NCBI RefSeq assembly: GCF_021130785.1
Contig: NC_060213.1
Coordinates: 119,851,001 to 119,915,000, forward strand
Direction: 5' to 3'
DNA: 64,000 nucleotides
From: Homalodisca vitripennis
Lineage: Eukaryota; Arthropoda; Insecta; Hemiptera; Cicadellidae
A program made the translations under genes and the position numbers. Each line of letters begins with the position of its first letter. Position 1 is the stretch's first letter. The notes beneath the pieces are model-generated. The model made no database searches. It saw only the letters and a program-made list of their open reading frames with translations, and was not told the DNA's origin. Positions 20,196 through 32,174 of this stretch are shown one piece after another.

Positions 20196-22490
20196 CTGAG
20201 ATTGACGACATCTGTCAAAACTAATTGAGATGTTTTCATTGCATACAGACTCTGGCATCTCTATCACTTCTATTTTGTTTAGTAATTCACATTGCTATAC
20301 GAGTATATCTAATTCATTGTATTATTATAGTTTATTTCGGAATAGTATGAGCTAACAACCATATAAAATTAAGTTTTGTATTTTAAATAACTATTAGTTC
20401 TACATATTAAATTGGATTAGGAATCTGATTGAGTAAAATTTGTTTATGCAGTTTGTCTCAGCAAATTTCTGTAGTCTACTATACCAACTTATTTTTAGTG
20501 GTTGCTTTGTTTATATAGTACGGAAAGTTCCCAGTCCCAGACCGTGTAAACAATTATGTTGAAAACATCTTACCAGTTAATCTGTTCTCGTAGTCCAACC
20601 CTCAGACCTATTAACGTTGCCTTCTATATGAGAGAGCAGAATATAAGACAAAATAGTGTGATAATATATAATGCATATAGTTGATTCGATATAAAATAAC
20701 AATGCACTTACAGTGTTTGTCTCTTAAGGGACTTGAGTGACTTTTTAATGTGTACAATGCACTTTAGTTACCTTGAGGGGAGTAATAAGGAGAGTATTTA
20801 CCATTATTAATAGTAATTTTTATATAAATATTCCTGATTACTGATTACATCAATTTCCATGTAATAATGAGCATTCATAAATCATTTCTTACCCTATGTA
20901 ATCGTATCTGGGCCATTGGCATACAAAATGGAACACAACATGATTTAGAAGTGCTTTCTGTCAAAGTGATGAATTAGGTTAACAGCGGTCTCTGGTGCAT
21001 GACATGCGACAACACTGGGAATATAGGTGCAATATTCTCCTCGTTGTAGGGAGAAAATTGTTTGCCAACCAGATCTGGGTTACAGCATAAACCACATAAG
21101 CTGTGAAGTGCTGACGTTTACATATTCTCTCGCAGACACAGTTTACATGTTTTCCACCATTCTATTCTAAGCTTTTCGGTACGACATTCAGCAGTAGGAA
21201 CAGGAATGGTGAATTACACAATCTTATCAAACATTATCCCACAGATAAGTGCTGTAAATTAGAACTCACGCAGCCTTTTCCTTCAAAATTGTCCATTAAT
21301 AAAAACATTTTTCCCCAGTCAAGTTACTTTGGGGAATAAAGCGAATACCCTGGCCGTTTAAAAAATTCATTAACTTATTTACTTATCAATCTAGGCCTTG
21401 GTCTGAAATCACCGAAAAAAAAGATTTAGTCAGCCGTATACAAAACAACCCTGTTGCAATTGCACTCTTGCTATGATTTCAATCCAAAGTTTGTAAATAA
21501 AAAAATATATATCCATCACAACAAACCAATCAATTTACCAAACACTTAATACAAAAATTGATCTCGGCTAAGTTTATTGGTCCGCTTGGTACATTTCGTT
21601 CTAATTCCTTTCAATATGGCGGCCTAAAGAAAATTTCCTCGTAAAAATTTATTTATTAAGTATACCACATTAATATTTCTTTTTCCAAAATAATCTACAA
21701 ATTTCTTCCGAATGAGCAGCCGAGAGAATAAGCTCATTATTTTAGTGAGCCCCTTAAAAAGCGGTGAGTGGAAGAAACCACAGTTATTATTTATTTGAAT
21801 TATTTTTGAATTGATATAAAGATAATAAATAAGGTAAGATTGACTTAGTCTATATTGGACTAGAAACCCATAATTGGCTCCATCGAGCACTGCTCACTGT
21901 GATCTTACAGGCATAACTGAGGCACAGAACACACTACATGTGAGGCCATGGTTTTTAATATCCAATTAAGCACTGATAATATTTAAAAAATCTGGTTTGT
22001 TTTACTTTGCGAAATACATGATATAATTTAGTGTTTCGTATTGTTCCGCATACACAAAAAATCACAGTTTTTTATCATTTGATCATGAACATCGAATTTC
22101 ATTCTGGGTGGTTTAAGTTTGCTTCAGAACCGATTTCTGTACACGATAATAGTATTTAGAATAAAATATTAATAATTTATAAGTGTTCGGTTGGTTAAAG
22201 CATTATATGTTTATTTTATTACAAGGAAGATACAAATAATCATATTAATATTAATTTAAAAGTAAAATATCACAAGATTATACTCTCATACTCATATTTA
22301 GCTACTATCTGTTAAATAATACAAAGAAATGTCAATGAATCTCTTAGTAAAATAAGTGTCCTACCATAAAACAATCTAGAAACTTAATTAACATATATTT
22401 TAGTAACTGTAATTTTGAATAGCATAATGATACAAAACACTCCAGTACGAGGGTGAATGAGATTCAAGACATTTTGATATCCACAGGATG
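20196..22490. other. no gene recognised
   Basis: AT-rich. One GTGAGT donor on minus near 21260 ends a nine-codon frame from an ATG, which is too little to call. Nothing else was seen. Confidence 0.35.
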
Positions 22491-22494
22491 TCCT

Positions 22495-22755
22495 ATTACA
22501 TTAACGATGTGCGACTGTATCTGAAATCACAAACAGTGGAGTGCCACAAGGATAATGACTGACACCCTCACTTTCCCTCTGCATTATTGATGCACACATT
22601 ACCGTTTCTGAGACGTAGCACCACTTGTGTTAGCTGCCTCTGTGTGACACTGTGCTACGTTATATGGTGTATCACATTGATGATACGTCCCTGAATCTGA
22701 AATTACAACAGTGGGGTGCCACAAGGACAATGGCTGACAACCTTACTTTCATCAT
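22495..22755 (+). pseudogene. RT relic with two copies of the SGVPQG block
   Basis: At about 22540 the frame reads SGVPQG, two stops, then LTPSLSLCIIDAHIT, which lines up with the GVPQGSVLTPxLFSLxIND region of LINE RTs. At about 22675 VYHIDDTSLNLK resembles the YADDTSL motif. A second SGVPQG with downstream LTTLL follows at about 22710. The two blocks share about 55 bp and lie about 180 bp apart. This is a heavily decayed RT piece with an internal duplication. Confidence 0.4.
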
Positions 22756-23542
22756 ACAATACGCTTTGGCAATACAGTTCTTTATTTAGTGTTTAAGAGA
22801 ACATTCATAATTGATAACTTAGGAACCATCGCTAATTTTTCTCGTTTGACTTGCTAGAATAATATGATACTGGACGATTTCCAACGTTACACGTTAAATA
22901 AAAGAACATGAATGACAATAGTAATAACATGCTCTTATCCTATTAAATTATCTATTATGTATAAAAAAGTCTCCAGCATTTTTATAATAATTGAATTTAG
23001 CCCAGACATTTCAGAGGTTAGTCTCCGAAAGAAAGGGTAATAAGCTGTATATTTGTATACCTTCATTTTGGTTTTCTAAAAGTCACCTATAAATTTCATA
23101 TAACCTCGTATCTTCGTTGAAAGTTATTCAACGTCAACCTTAAATAAAAAGAAAATAAAAACAGTTTTTGCAATTATTTTATTTTCGATTATGGCGCCGG
23201 ATTATCCATACGTATTGTAAGGGAAGGAAAACCGTGTAAGTTTTTGGTTAAGTTTTAGTGCATTACAGTACGTATAGCTTAGCGCTGTGTATTCACCGCT
23301 CTCTATCTCACCTAAATAATCGAGCGCATGAAAAAAAGGTTTAAATAAATTATACTCAACAATTTTTTAGGGAAAACACTGTTTTTGTTTATATTTTGCA
23401 TTGAATAACTAACGACGCAGAGACAAGACCATATCAGATTTTTCAGACAAATTTTATAACTCCAAAAAAGAAGGTATATACAAATATTGAGCTTATTAAC
23501 TGTCATTACGTGCAATTATATACCTTATTTGACGATATTTAG
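22756..23542. other. no gene recognised
   Basis: AT-rich. The phrase ATGGCGCCGGATTATCCATA followed by CGTATTGTAAGG near 23190-23225 would allow a short first exon, but nothing supports it. Confidence 0.3.
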
Positions 23543-23821
23543 TTAATCAAATCAATAGTTTCTTACTCCACGAGTCCTTTTCCAGCAAATCTGTCACTAA
23601 CTTGTTCAGTTGCTCCTGCACATATTGAGAGAACTAGTAGTAAAGTAGAAAGTTTGGCAACTCCCGCTTCTATTCCAGTTGCCGAATGCTGTTCCACAAG
23701 TTATACTCTAAAAGTCGGATCCGTATTTGAACACGAGCTTCTGAAGGCAATAAAAGTAACTACCAAACGTCGTGTTGTCTTTTCTTTATGTCGACTCATA
23801 CTTGGTTCAGTTGATTCCTAA
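23543..23821. other. open, GC-richer patch; possible exon, strand unresolved
   Basis: On plus, 92 codons run without a stop from 23543 to a TAA at 23819-23821, with no ATG at the start but a good acceptor (TCCTTTTCCAG) at 23576-23586. On minus, a 43-codon frame includes a hydrophobic segment (AKLSTLLLVLSICAGA) and ends ATEQVSDRFAGKGLVE before a stop at about 23566. Either could be an exon. No family was recognised. A stretch this long without stops is unusual in this AT-rich window. Confidence 0.2.
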
Positions 23822-24347
23822 AATATAACATTCTTCGGACTTGTCTTAGACTTATATACATGTTGTCATTTAACATTGGTTAACCCTGGCAATATTTTGC
23901 TGCCGCGCATCTGGAAAATTTTCTCAAATATTTGGGAAATGTTTCAATAAAAATAAACTCAAATTTCAGTACGGTTTATCAGAAAGGTACAAAGATTTAC
24001 AGATGTGGCCTGGGCAGTCGTGTTATTCTCAAGAGAGTGATAACTCTTTCTTTCTGTTATTCTTTTCCATGTCTTGTAAATGTTCCATTATATTCCATAC
24101 GAAGCTCAGTTTAATTTTACTTGATCTAATACTGTACCGATATAAACAAAACTATTTTTTTAATATAGTAGTATATTGTATATTTACCATCGTCGTATGT
24201 TATATCAAGTATAACATTGCATTTAGAGGACTTAAATTTACACTTTTCCTCAGGTGTCAAATGTCCTGATACGTAGTTCTATAATGGACTGCCATCTAAG
24301 GTATTGTTAAGTGATACTGTCCAGACTGGAGGTAATGAATTTAAACA

Positions 24348-24590
24348 ATGTCACTGCACAGGAGCCCAGAGCACAAAAAACACGTCACACCTGAACTAGC
24401 AAGGATGGAACACTGTCGAGGATGTCATTGTGACAAAAAATTTAAACAATGTATAAGTGATTTGTTACAAGAGCATTCTGCTGATTTGTTTTCAATTTGT
24501 TTTGTTTGTATCTATGGAAAGAATATTTTATTTGCGTCATATAATTTTTCGGTATACTTTGTCGAGTTATTTCACCATTGTTATTTATAA
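24348..24590 (+). CDS. short frame with a group III phospholipase A2-like segment
   Basis: The frame contains MEHCRGCHCDKKFKQCISDL (about 24402-24461). In group III secreted phospholipases A2 (bee-venom type) the catalytic half is followed by a C-x-C-D-x-[KR]-F-x-x-C-L segment whose cysteines form disulfides. The spacing here is identical. The residues that follow (HSADLFSICFV) are compatible but weaker. The catalytic CCRxHD block was not found nearby, and no convincing splice sites bracket the piece. It may be a decayed or isolated exon, or a coincidence. Confidence 0.2.
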   Translation: MSLHRSPEHKKHVTPELARMEHCRGCHCDKKFKQCISDLLQEHSADLFSICFVCIYGKNILFASYNFSVYFVELFHHCYL

Positions 24591-26089
24591 TTATGTTTTT
24601 ATTATTTATAATTTTTTAAATATAAAGTTTCATAATTATCGGAGTAATAAAGTTTTGTGTTGATAAAGGAATGTTGAGACTTCAAATTGGTGCTATCATT
24701 TCAACATCGTGAATCAGTTTACTGCACAATAGACCTCATTGTAGTTTCAGCAATTACAATCAGCAATCAGTAATTTTGAAACATTTAAGTTAGCTGATAG
24801 CCCATAATAATAAAACTACAAAAAAAATCTGTCAATGTGAAATTTTGAGCTACTTTGTTAACGAATAACAGTGTTTTATTGAGCACTTTGAATCGTAATG
24901 AATGTTTATTTAATATTAACTTCTTTTATTATAGCTATACGGCTATTTTACAGTAGTTTAGTAAACCGTTTCTTTATGATATTACATTTGCCATAATATG
25001 GATTATTATATGTCACTGTCTTTAGTCATCCGTCACATATATAATTTACAATTTCCAAATCATTGTCTTGAACCGTTTTTCTTTGGGTCTAATTTACAAA
25101 ATGTGCCTAAATTCTGCTTCAGATATCTTGAACTCCTCTAATATTAATTATGATTTTTATATGTTTCCTGACTTCCAAAAATTTGTGTTAAATAGCTGTA
25201 ACGCGAACACTTTTAAAAATCATTTCAATCAAAAATAAATTTCACCTCATCTCCATACGTGTTTTAACCCTATAGATAACGTATATAACTTGTCCCAACA
25301 AATCATTCTCAAAGAGAGGTGTGCAAAGATTAATACAGCACAGCGCGAGGGTGTTAAACACATTAAATGTCTAGTTTACTGTAACTTGGCAGATTGTGTC
25401 GTAAGTTTGACTAGCGAGAAGATACTCGAGGCGTTCTACGGCAAGTTAAATGTAGTGAAAGTGATGTATGAGGATTATACTTTAAAAATGTGTGCGATCT
25501 TCGGTGGCCTTCTTCGTATACTATACTGGCGAGGTTAAAGGAAAATAAGGCCATGAAAAAAAAACACAACAACATTTTCTGACTAATAGTCAGTGAGTAG
25601 TTAATAAATCACTGTAGTAAAATAATGAAAAAAATATCACTAGGTCTGATCAATATTTTAGATATGTTCACTAGACAATTTTAAATGGTAGTTAACACAG
25701 ATTAATTCTATGTATGCAATAATAATAAATAGTTGGCTATGCAGTTAAACGAAACATTAAAATTATTTTTAATGTTCTTCATTATGGGAAGGCTACATTA
25801 CATTTCACACTGTTGTACTTCTATAAGTGTAATCACACATGATATGTTAATTTTGAGTATACGAGTATATGACGTTAATGATGAACTAAACAAGTATCGT
25901 AATAATTTTACTTGGTATGTTTATCATTTTCTGTATTTACTTTTTGTATGATATCCAATAAAACGAATTACTAGTATTAGCCAATTTGTCTCTCAAAAAC
26001 TCTAACAGACGTTATTTGTGCTAAATTCTTAGTCGCCTTCATTTTTAATATGGATGTACTAAACTGTAGCATTCTATTATGCCAATAGA
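24591..26089. other. AT-rich; one unassigned 82-codon frame
   Basis: A plus frame at 25290-25538, starting at TTG, has a balanced amino-acid composition (for example ILEAFYGKLNVVKVMYEDYT) and a GC-richer body, but no recognised domain and no splice context. The rest shows nothing. Confidence 0.25.
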
Positions 26090-26530
26090 GAATTATATAA
26101 ATTATAACTTTGACTCTTAACTAGGTTGGAGTTGGACACTTCTTGTTAACATTTTTACTTTCTTGAGTGCGCAAGAGATTCACTTACTTTGGAAAAAAAC
26201 TCCATCAATCATAACTTTTATTCTTAGAATGGTTGGTTTCAGTCAGTTAGTGATAACACTTGGTTAATTACTTGAGAGCTTGAAAAGTTGTTTAATTTAA
26301 TTCAATTCCACCGACTATAAATTTAATTCTTGGATTATAGGTTACAGAGAGTCACTTACAGAATGCTCAAGAAAATTTTCCTTTGGAATCATCTCAATCA
26401 ATCATATCTTTGACTCTTGAGTAGGTTGGAGTCTGACAGTATTGACACGTTTACTACTGTCCTCAGGGCACAATCGCTTACTATATAAATATCTCAATCA
26501 ATGATAAACTTGAGATTTCATCAGCAAATC
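26090..26530. repeat. degenerate tandem repeat of about 100 bp
   Basis: A block like ATAACTTTGACTCTTAACTA followed by GGTTGGAGT recurs near 26103, 26209, 26316, 26403 and more weakly 26499, each with a TCAATCA-type lead and a CACTTAC block behind. Units are strongly diverged. Confidence 0.6.
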
Positions 26531-26743
26531 ACAATAACTTCTACTTTAGTATTTCGTATAGAATTTTGTATAAGTATTCTACTTTAATAAAAATGTTATT
26601 TAATTAACACTTTAATGGTTTTCTTTCAAGTTACTAATAATTCACTCCCATCATCACTAATTTTTAATTATTTGCGTCATTCTTGGCGTGCCTATCCCAA
26701 ATCTGAAAATATACACTGGATACCAAGCCCCCAGTGGAGTGAC

Positions 26744-26745
26744 AT

Positions 26746-26795
<50 letters not shown>

Positions 26796-26860
26796 AAGAT
26801 GTGAGAGATAGGGGGTGAGAGAGAGGAAGATAGAGATTGAGAGGTTGAGGGGGGGGGGGG
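26744..26860. repeat. (GA)n microsatellite and G run
   Basis: GA dinucleotides (26744-26800) with a few interruptions, then an imperfect GA/GGA continuation and a run of about twelve G near 26850. Arg-Glu repeats in overlapping frames are only translations of this tract. Confidence 0.95.
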
Positions 26861-28105
26861 AGAACATGCGAGGTACAGCTAACACTTTAGATGTAAATGT
26901 ATATTTGAACCACTTACTCCATTATATACTTATTAATACAGGCCCGTACTCAGATCAGTTTTTTCGGAAAATTTTACTGGGGCCCACAATATTACGATAT
27001 TACACAATATTAGCCTCTTCACAATATTACGAGGGAGGATGGCGGGACATGACGGGGTCCAGCCGACTATCTTTTCCGGGACCGCCAAAGCTGAACACGA
27101 CCCTGCAGAAATAAATTTAATTGTAAATAAGTGTAATATGTTATTTTTACAATAAAAGAAGTTCATACGACTTTTTTACTCGGTCGTTCTAGTATTATTT
27201 ATATGAAGACCTTACTTCTTCTCTATACATCCATCCATCGAAATGTATACAATTATAAAATAGGGTTGGCTACCATATAACAAGTAGGATTATATTGGTA
27301 GTAATGTTATATCTTATAAATTACATTATAGTCCAAATAACAGAACCTTAACTTTTCAGTCTGTTGCTTTCTCTACCATAATACCAAATTCAGGGACCTA
27401 TTTATAAATTCACTTTTTCCAGTTGAGTTGAAAAGCAGCGGCTCCCTTTGACATCGTGACGTAATATCTGTTATTACTGTCTGTTCTGTGTCGCGTCCCG
27501 TCGAGAAACTAATAATATCCTTCCAACCTTTTAGTGTTATAATATTGCAGATTGTATACGCATTTCATTATATTTTGAATTAAAATGTATAGTTTAATTA
27601 ACACGTATTATACATATTTGAATTATACATCTAAATAATGTAAATATTGTAATGTAATGGAGTTTTTAAAAATTCATTAGGTATCGTTTGTATGGCATAA
27701 AACACCTTATTTATTTTTATACAAAATACTACTCACAGCTTAGCACCCTATATATTACTTAAACAGAGACATCATGGACTTATTCCTTTTAAACGACATT
27801 GTAAACACTTCTGAGTTATTTAATAATAACTGAAAATTATTTTAGTCTTCTGATTCAATTTGAGATTTAAGTTTAGAAAGAAGTAATTTGGGGCATTTAA
27901 TTTGAAGATTGAAATATTTGTTTTAATTATTGTCAAATAATTCTAACTTGTCCATGTTGTTTCATTACAAACGTTTTCAGTAACAATTAAACTAGTATAA
28001 GCCATTGTTGAGAAATCGTAAATTATAAGCTTTTCAATTACACACTCATGATCTAATTTCATTTTTAAACTGAAGTTAATTTTAGGTTGATTCCCCGATC
28101 AATAA

Positions 28106-28106
<1 letters not shown>
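26861..28106. other. no gene recognised
   Basis: A GC-richer segment at 26940-27115 includes GGCCCGTACTCAGATCAG and looks like part of an unclassified repeat. The remainder is AT-rich and empty. Confidence 0.35.

Positions 28107-28162
<56 letters not shown>
28107..28162. repeat. (TA)n microsatellite
   Basis: A long uninterrupted TA run immediately beyond the 3' end of the LINE at 28183. Confidence 0.95.
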
Positions 28163-28169
<7 letters not shown>

Positions 28170-28182
28170 CCGGAATTCTAAA

Positions 28183-29900
28183 ATCATATCAAATCAAATC
28201 AGCTTTATTGCAGCGACAATATTACAATGTATAGCAAACGTCACAAATTTTAATCTAAAATGTCTTACATTCATGCTACAAAATTCTCATTTACACATAC
28301 AATTTTACACTTATGCACCTTTCATCCTTCGTCAATATATCCCACTTTAAACAGCAGAATCAGTCGTGTAATTTGGCGGTCTCCCAGTTAAATGCTAAAA
28401 ACTCCCCTGCATTATAAAATGCTTGTGACACCAAGAGGTGTTTAAGGCGCCTTTTGAACGCCTTGGGCGTTAGGGAATTTTTTATTGAATTTGGCAGTCT
28501 GTTAATAAAATTAACACCTGCCTGTGAGGGCAGGTGTTCAAAAACCACTGTTCTGTGGCTTGCAGTTCGTAGTAATTCTCTACCTCGTGTCTCATGCGTA
28601 TGTATGTCCCGGCCTCTGGTTAAGGCACACTTATACATACAAAACAAAGTGGTTTCTAAAATGTACAGACACGGGAGAGTTAACAGCTGTAATTCCTTAA
28701 AAGCTTGCCTGCACGACTCTCTGAATTTTATTTTTGCAATTATTCGAATAGCTTTTTTTTGAGTTTGAATGCTCTCTGAAACTGAGAGCTTGCGCACGCT
28801 CCCCACAGGACCACTCCGTAAGACAAATGGGGGTAAATTAAGCCATAATACGCCATTATCAGTACCTGACTTGGGCAGTATTTTGCTAAGGATCTCAAGA
28901 CATAAATGCCTGAGGAAATTCTTGCGCAAACATGATTGATGTGTTCATTCCAAGTCAACCCTCGATCAAGGTGTATTCCTAGGAATTTTGAAGAGAGGAC
29001 TTCTTCCAGTGTGGAATCAGCTATCAAGGCGGCAGATCCACAATGGTTGCCTACATCGCGCAAGGCAAAATTTAAAACGTTAGATTTTGAGGAGTTTGTT
29101 GTGAGATTGAGGCTTTGGAAGTATTGTACACAGTGATTGATGTCAACAAAGGCCTGTTGTTCCAACACTTCACTTGATCTTGCACTAAAACAGAGAGTCG
29201 TATCATCAGCATACTGCACTAGTCCTCCATGCAGAAGTGATGATCCCATGTCGTTGACATAAAGCAGGAAAAGCACAGGACTGAGAATGGATCCCTGGGG
29301 AACACCGTACCTCAGTTCTATTGGTTTTGACAATTGATTTGATATTTGGACAACTTGGGATCTATGACTTAGAAATGAGCTAAGCCATTTAAGGGGCACG
29401 CCTCTGATGCCATGGGACCCAAGTCTGTCGAGCAGTATGCTATGGTCAACACAGTCGAATGCTTTGGACAAGTCTAAGAACACACTCATTGTGTGGTTCC
29501 GACATTCTATCCCCTCTACAATCATATCGACAAGACTCACTACTGCGTCTGTCGTCGATTTGCTCTTTCTGAATCCAAATTGTTCATTTGAGAGCTGACT
29601 GTATTTGTCCAAAAATTAAAGCATTCTTTATGAGAAAAAGCTTTTCAAAAATTTTGCTCAATACTGGCAAAATTGAGACAGGCCGATAGTTATTGATTGA
29701 AAATTGATCGTCTTTTTTTAAAATTGGAACAACTTTTGCAATTTTCAGGAGGGAGGGGAAAACTCCTGTTTGGAATGAAGAATTTACCAATTTATTTAAA
29801 GGTCTCACCAAATGCTTGCAGCATTGTTTGATGAGCCATGTGGACATCTATTCCGGTCAAAAATTGTATACCTGTGGCATTATATTTTATTCCGATATAA
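28183..29900 (-). mobile_element. 5'-truncated LINE, best preserved in the window
   Basis: The minus strand runs from RT motif 0/1 (TGID and WLIKQCCKHL, about 29880-29810) through the whole RT and the C-terminal domain to a 3' end with AATAAA (28209-28204) and a short TGATTTGATTTGA tail. The endonuclease half is missing. It belongs with the LINE at 16.2-17.2 kb. The C-terminal blocks CRQAFKELQLLTLPCLYILE and FYNAGEFLAFN are of the CR1/Jockey-type lineage. Only two frameshifts were found, so it is younger or less decayed than the other LINEs here. Confidence 0.92.
28360..29847 (-). pseudogene. LINE ORF2 fragment: reverse transcriptase and C-terminal domain
   Basis: Frame 1 (29847-29584) has NNYRPVSILPVLSKIFEKLF. 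A frameshift near 29615 leads to frame 2 (29612-28740) with NEQFGFRKSKSTTDA, FLDLSKAFDCVDHSILLDRL (motif A aspartate), YGVPQGSILSPVLFLLYVND (motif B), VQYADDTTLCF (motif C, both aspartates), KFLGIHLDRGLTWNEHI and YGVVLWGACA. A one-base slip in an A run near 28752 leads to frame 3 (about 28790-28360) with QKKAIRIIAKIKFRESCRQ and FKRRLKHLLV. All catalytic RT residues are present. The breaks and the missing 5' half make it inactive. Confidence 0.92.
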
Positions 29901-30529
29901 GGTATTTATGGTGCCATAGTTGGGCTAAAAGTCATACTTCAGTCAAAAAGCAACTAAGATATGTTTTATAACAGTCTTTAAATGTGTAGCAAAATTTACA
30001 TACTAAAGTTTCCTGTAATATTTGAAAATCACTAATAATCAATCACTGCAGACTTAATACTTGTTAAATGTACAGTTAAAAGCGTATTATTTAGTAAAAC
30101 TTCTTAATTTACTGTCTGGATAACCTCTCTGCCTTTCAGTGATTACTGAAAATGTTTAAATAAATGTTTTTTCTCATATTATAATGTTTACAAAGAACAT
30201 ATAATTACAAAAACAAATTAACTATATATTGATTAAGCCAAAAAGGAGGTTTCAAGACAAGTAGGGCGTTTTCAATCCCTGAAGGGATTTTCAAAATAGT
30301 GTGCAGTCATATTTAATACGAACATTGTTCATACAGTAAAACAAAAACATAATAAAGTAGAAAGTGAATGCTAAAAGTTGGCGACATGAGTTGGTTTCAT
30401 TGCACTCTCGCGTTGATGTACCCTATCTAGCTCACCAGAACTATTATTATTTGAACTTTGCTGAGAAACTTAACTTGATATTCAAAACCTTGCATGCATC
30501 ATGTGGCAATATATCTCGAAAAATATTCC
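29901..30529. other. no gene recognised
   Basis: AT-rich, nothing supportable. Confidence 0.4.
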
Positions 30530-32174
30530 ATCCATAACTTTAAATTTTGCATGAAACTTAATTTCTTAATAGATAAGAAAATGTCCTATGATGCACGTCC
30601 AACCATTGAATAAGTATGGTGAAGTTTTTACATTAATATCTCAGACTTTTACAATCATATTCAGACGTATCAGGACTTGTTTTGCACACTTAGAAGAAAG
30701 GGGTTGATTGTCCATAACTTTTTGTTGTTACAGTAGTATTTTGTCATGTCGTTGTGTTTCAAGTAAACTCCCTTTTCCCCCATTTTTCAAAGGGGAGAAA
30801 TAAATTGATTCTTCAAAGACTCCAAAAAAGATTTTAATAGGTATAGTGAAGATTTTACTTCGATTAATCAATCCGTTTGGAATATATTTAGGCGTATCAA
30901 GACTTAATTTACACCCTGTATAAATTTTGCATGCATCCTCAGAGAATACTTTCACACGATACAAGGTGTTCTCCCACCTTCTATTGCAATGTGCTCTCTT
31001 TGGTAAAGTAATGTAATGTATAAAGTCGTGATGTACGTGATCTAACGACTCTCTGACTCATTAGTAATGGGTACAAAGTTCCTCACTTACACAAAAGACA
31101 TAGGACTATAAGAGTTCACAAATATTTATAAAAGTTCTTGTCACGTTGCATATTATCTGCATTATATAACAAGTAATGACAAATAAACTATAATATTTGA
31201 ATTTTACCCATTTTCTTAATCAAAACTTATAAAAACAAAAATATGAGAAACAAAAAACTATTGCCACTTTGACAAAAATAAATAAATTACACTACCCAAG
31301 GTGTAGTACAAAGTGGAAAAAAAATTAAACTACATATAGATGAATAAGCAACCACTAAAACAAATATAAATTGTAAAATATCGATTCCCTGTATTACAAT
31401 AACAGCGGTGCCCAAGTTTGCCCATAACTTTTGGTGTTTACGGTAGTGTTTTGTCATGTCATTGTGTTTCTTTTCAATTTACCTTTCAAATGAGATATTA
31501 CAACATAGAGGGTTGCAAATAGAAAGTTAAAAGTAAACTCCCTTTTCCCCCTTTTTCAAAGGGAAGAAATATTTTGATCCTTCAAAGAGTCCAAAAAATA
31601 TTTTAATAGGTATAGTGAATATGTTACTTCGATTACTCAATCCGTTCGAAATATATTTAGGCGTATCAGGACTTAATTTACACTCTGTATCAATTTTGCA
31701 TGCATCCTCAGAGAAGACACACGATTTAATTCACATGATGCAAAGAGTTGTGTACTCCCACCTTCTGTTGCAATGTAATGTATAAAATCATGATGTACGT
31801 GACCTAACACCTCACTGACTCAGTAGTAATGGGTATAATATTCCTCACTTATACAAAATCAGATATAGGACTATAAGAGTTCAGAAATATATCTAAAACT
31901 TCTTGTAACGTGGCATATTATCTGCATTATATAACAAGTAATGACAAATAAACTATAATATTGGAATTTTACGCATTTATTCAATCAAAACTTATAACAC
32001 AAATATACGAGAAAGACAATATTATTGCCACTTTGACAAAATAAATAAATTACACTACCCAATGTGCAGTACAAAATCGAAAAAAACATTAACCTACATG
32101 TAGGTGAATAAGTAACTACTAAAACAAATACAAATTGTATAATATCGATTCCCCGAATTACAATTACAGCGGTG
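30530..32174. repeat. diverged tandem duplication, unit about 710 bp
   Basis: Copy 1 (about 30711-31410) and copy 2 (about 31420-32174) follow one another. Both contain CCATAACTTTT, TTTTGTCATGTC, TTGCATGCATCCTCAGAGAA, ACAAGTAATGACAAATAAAC, CACTACCCAA and a closing ACAGCGGTG. Copy 2 has about 50 extra bases near 31475-31530. A more decayed partial copy precedes at 30530-30690 (CCATAACTT ... CAGACGTATCAGGACTTG). The content is non-coding. It could be a local duplication or a non-autonomous transposon arranged in tandem. Confidence 0.85.

Noticed and set aside
26615..26818. Frame with Arg-Glu repeats, and the Ser-Leu frame opposite
   Set aside because: Pure translation of the (GA)n tract.
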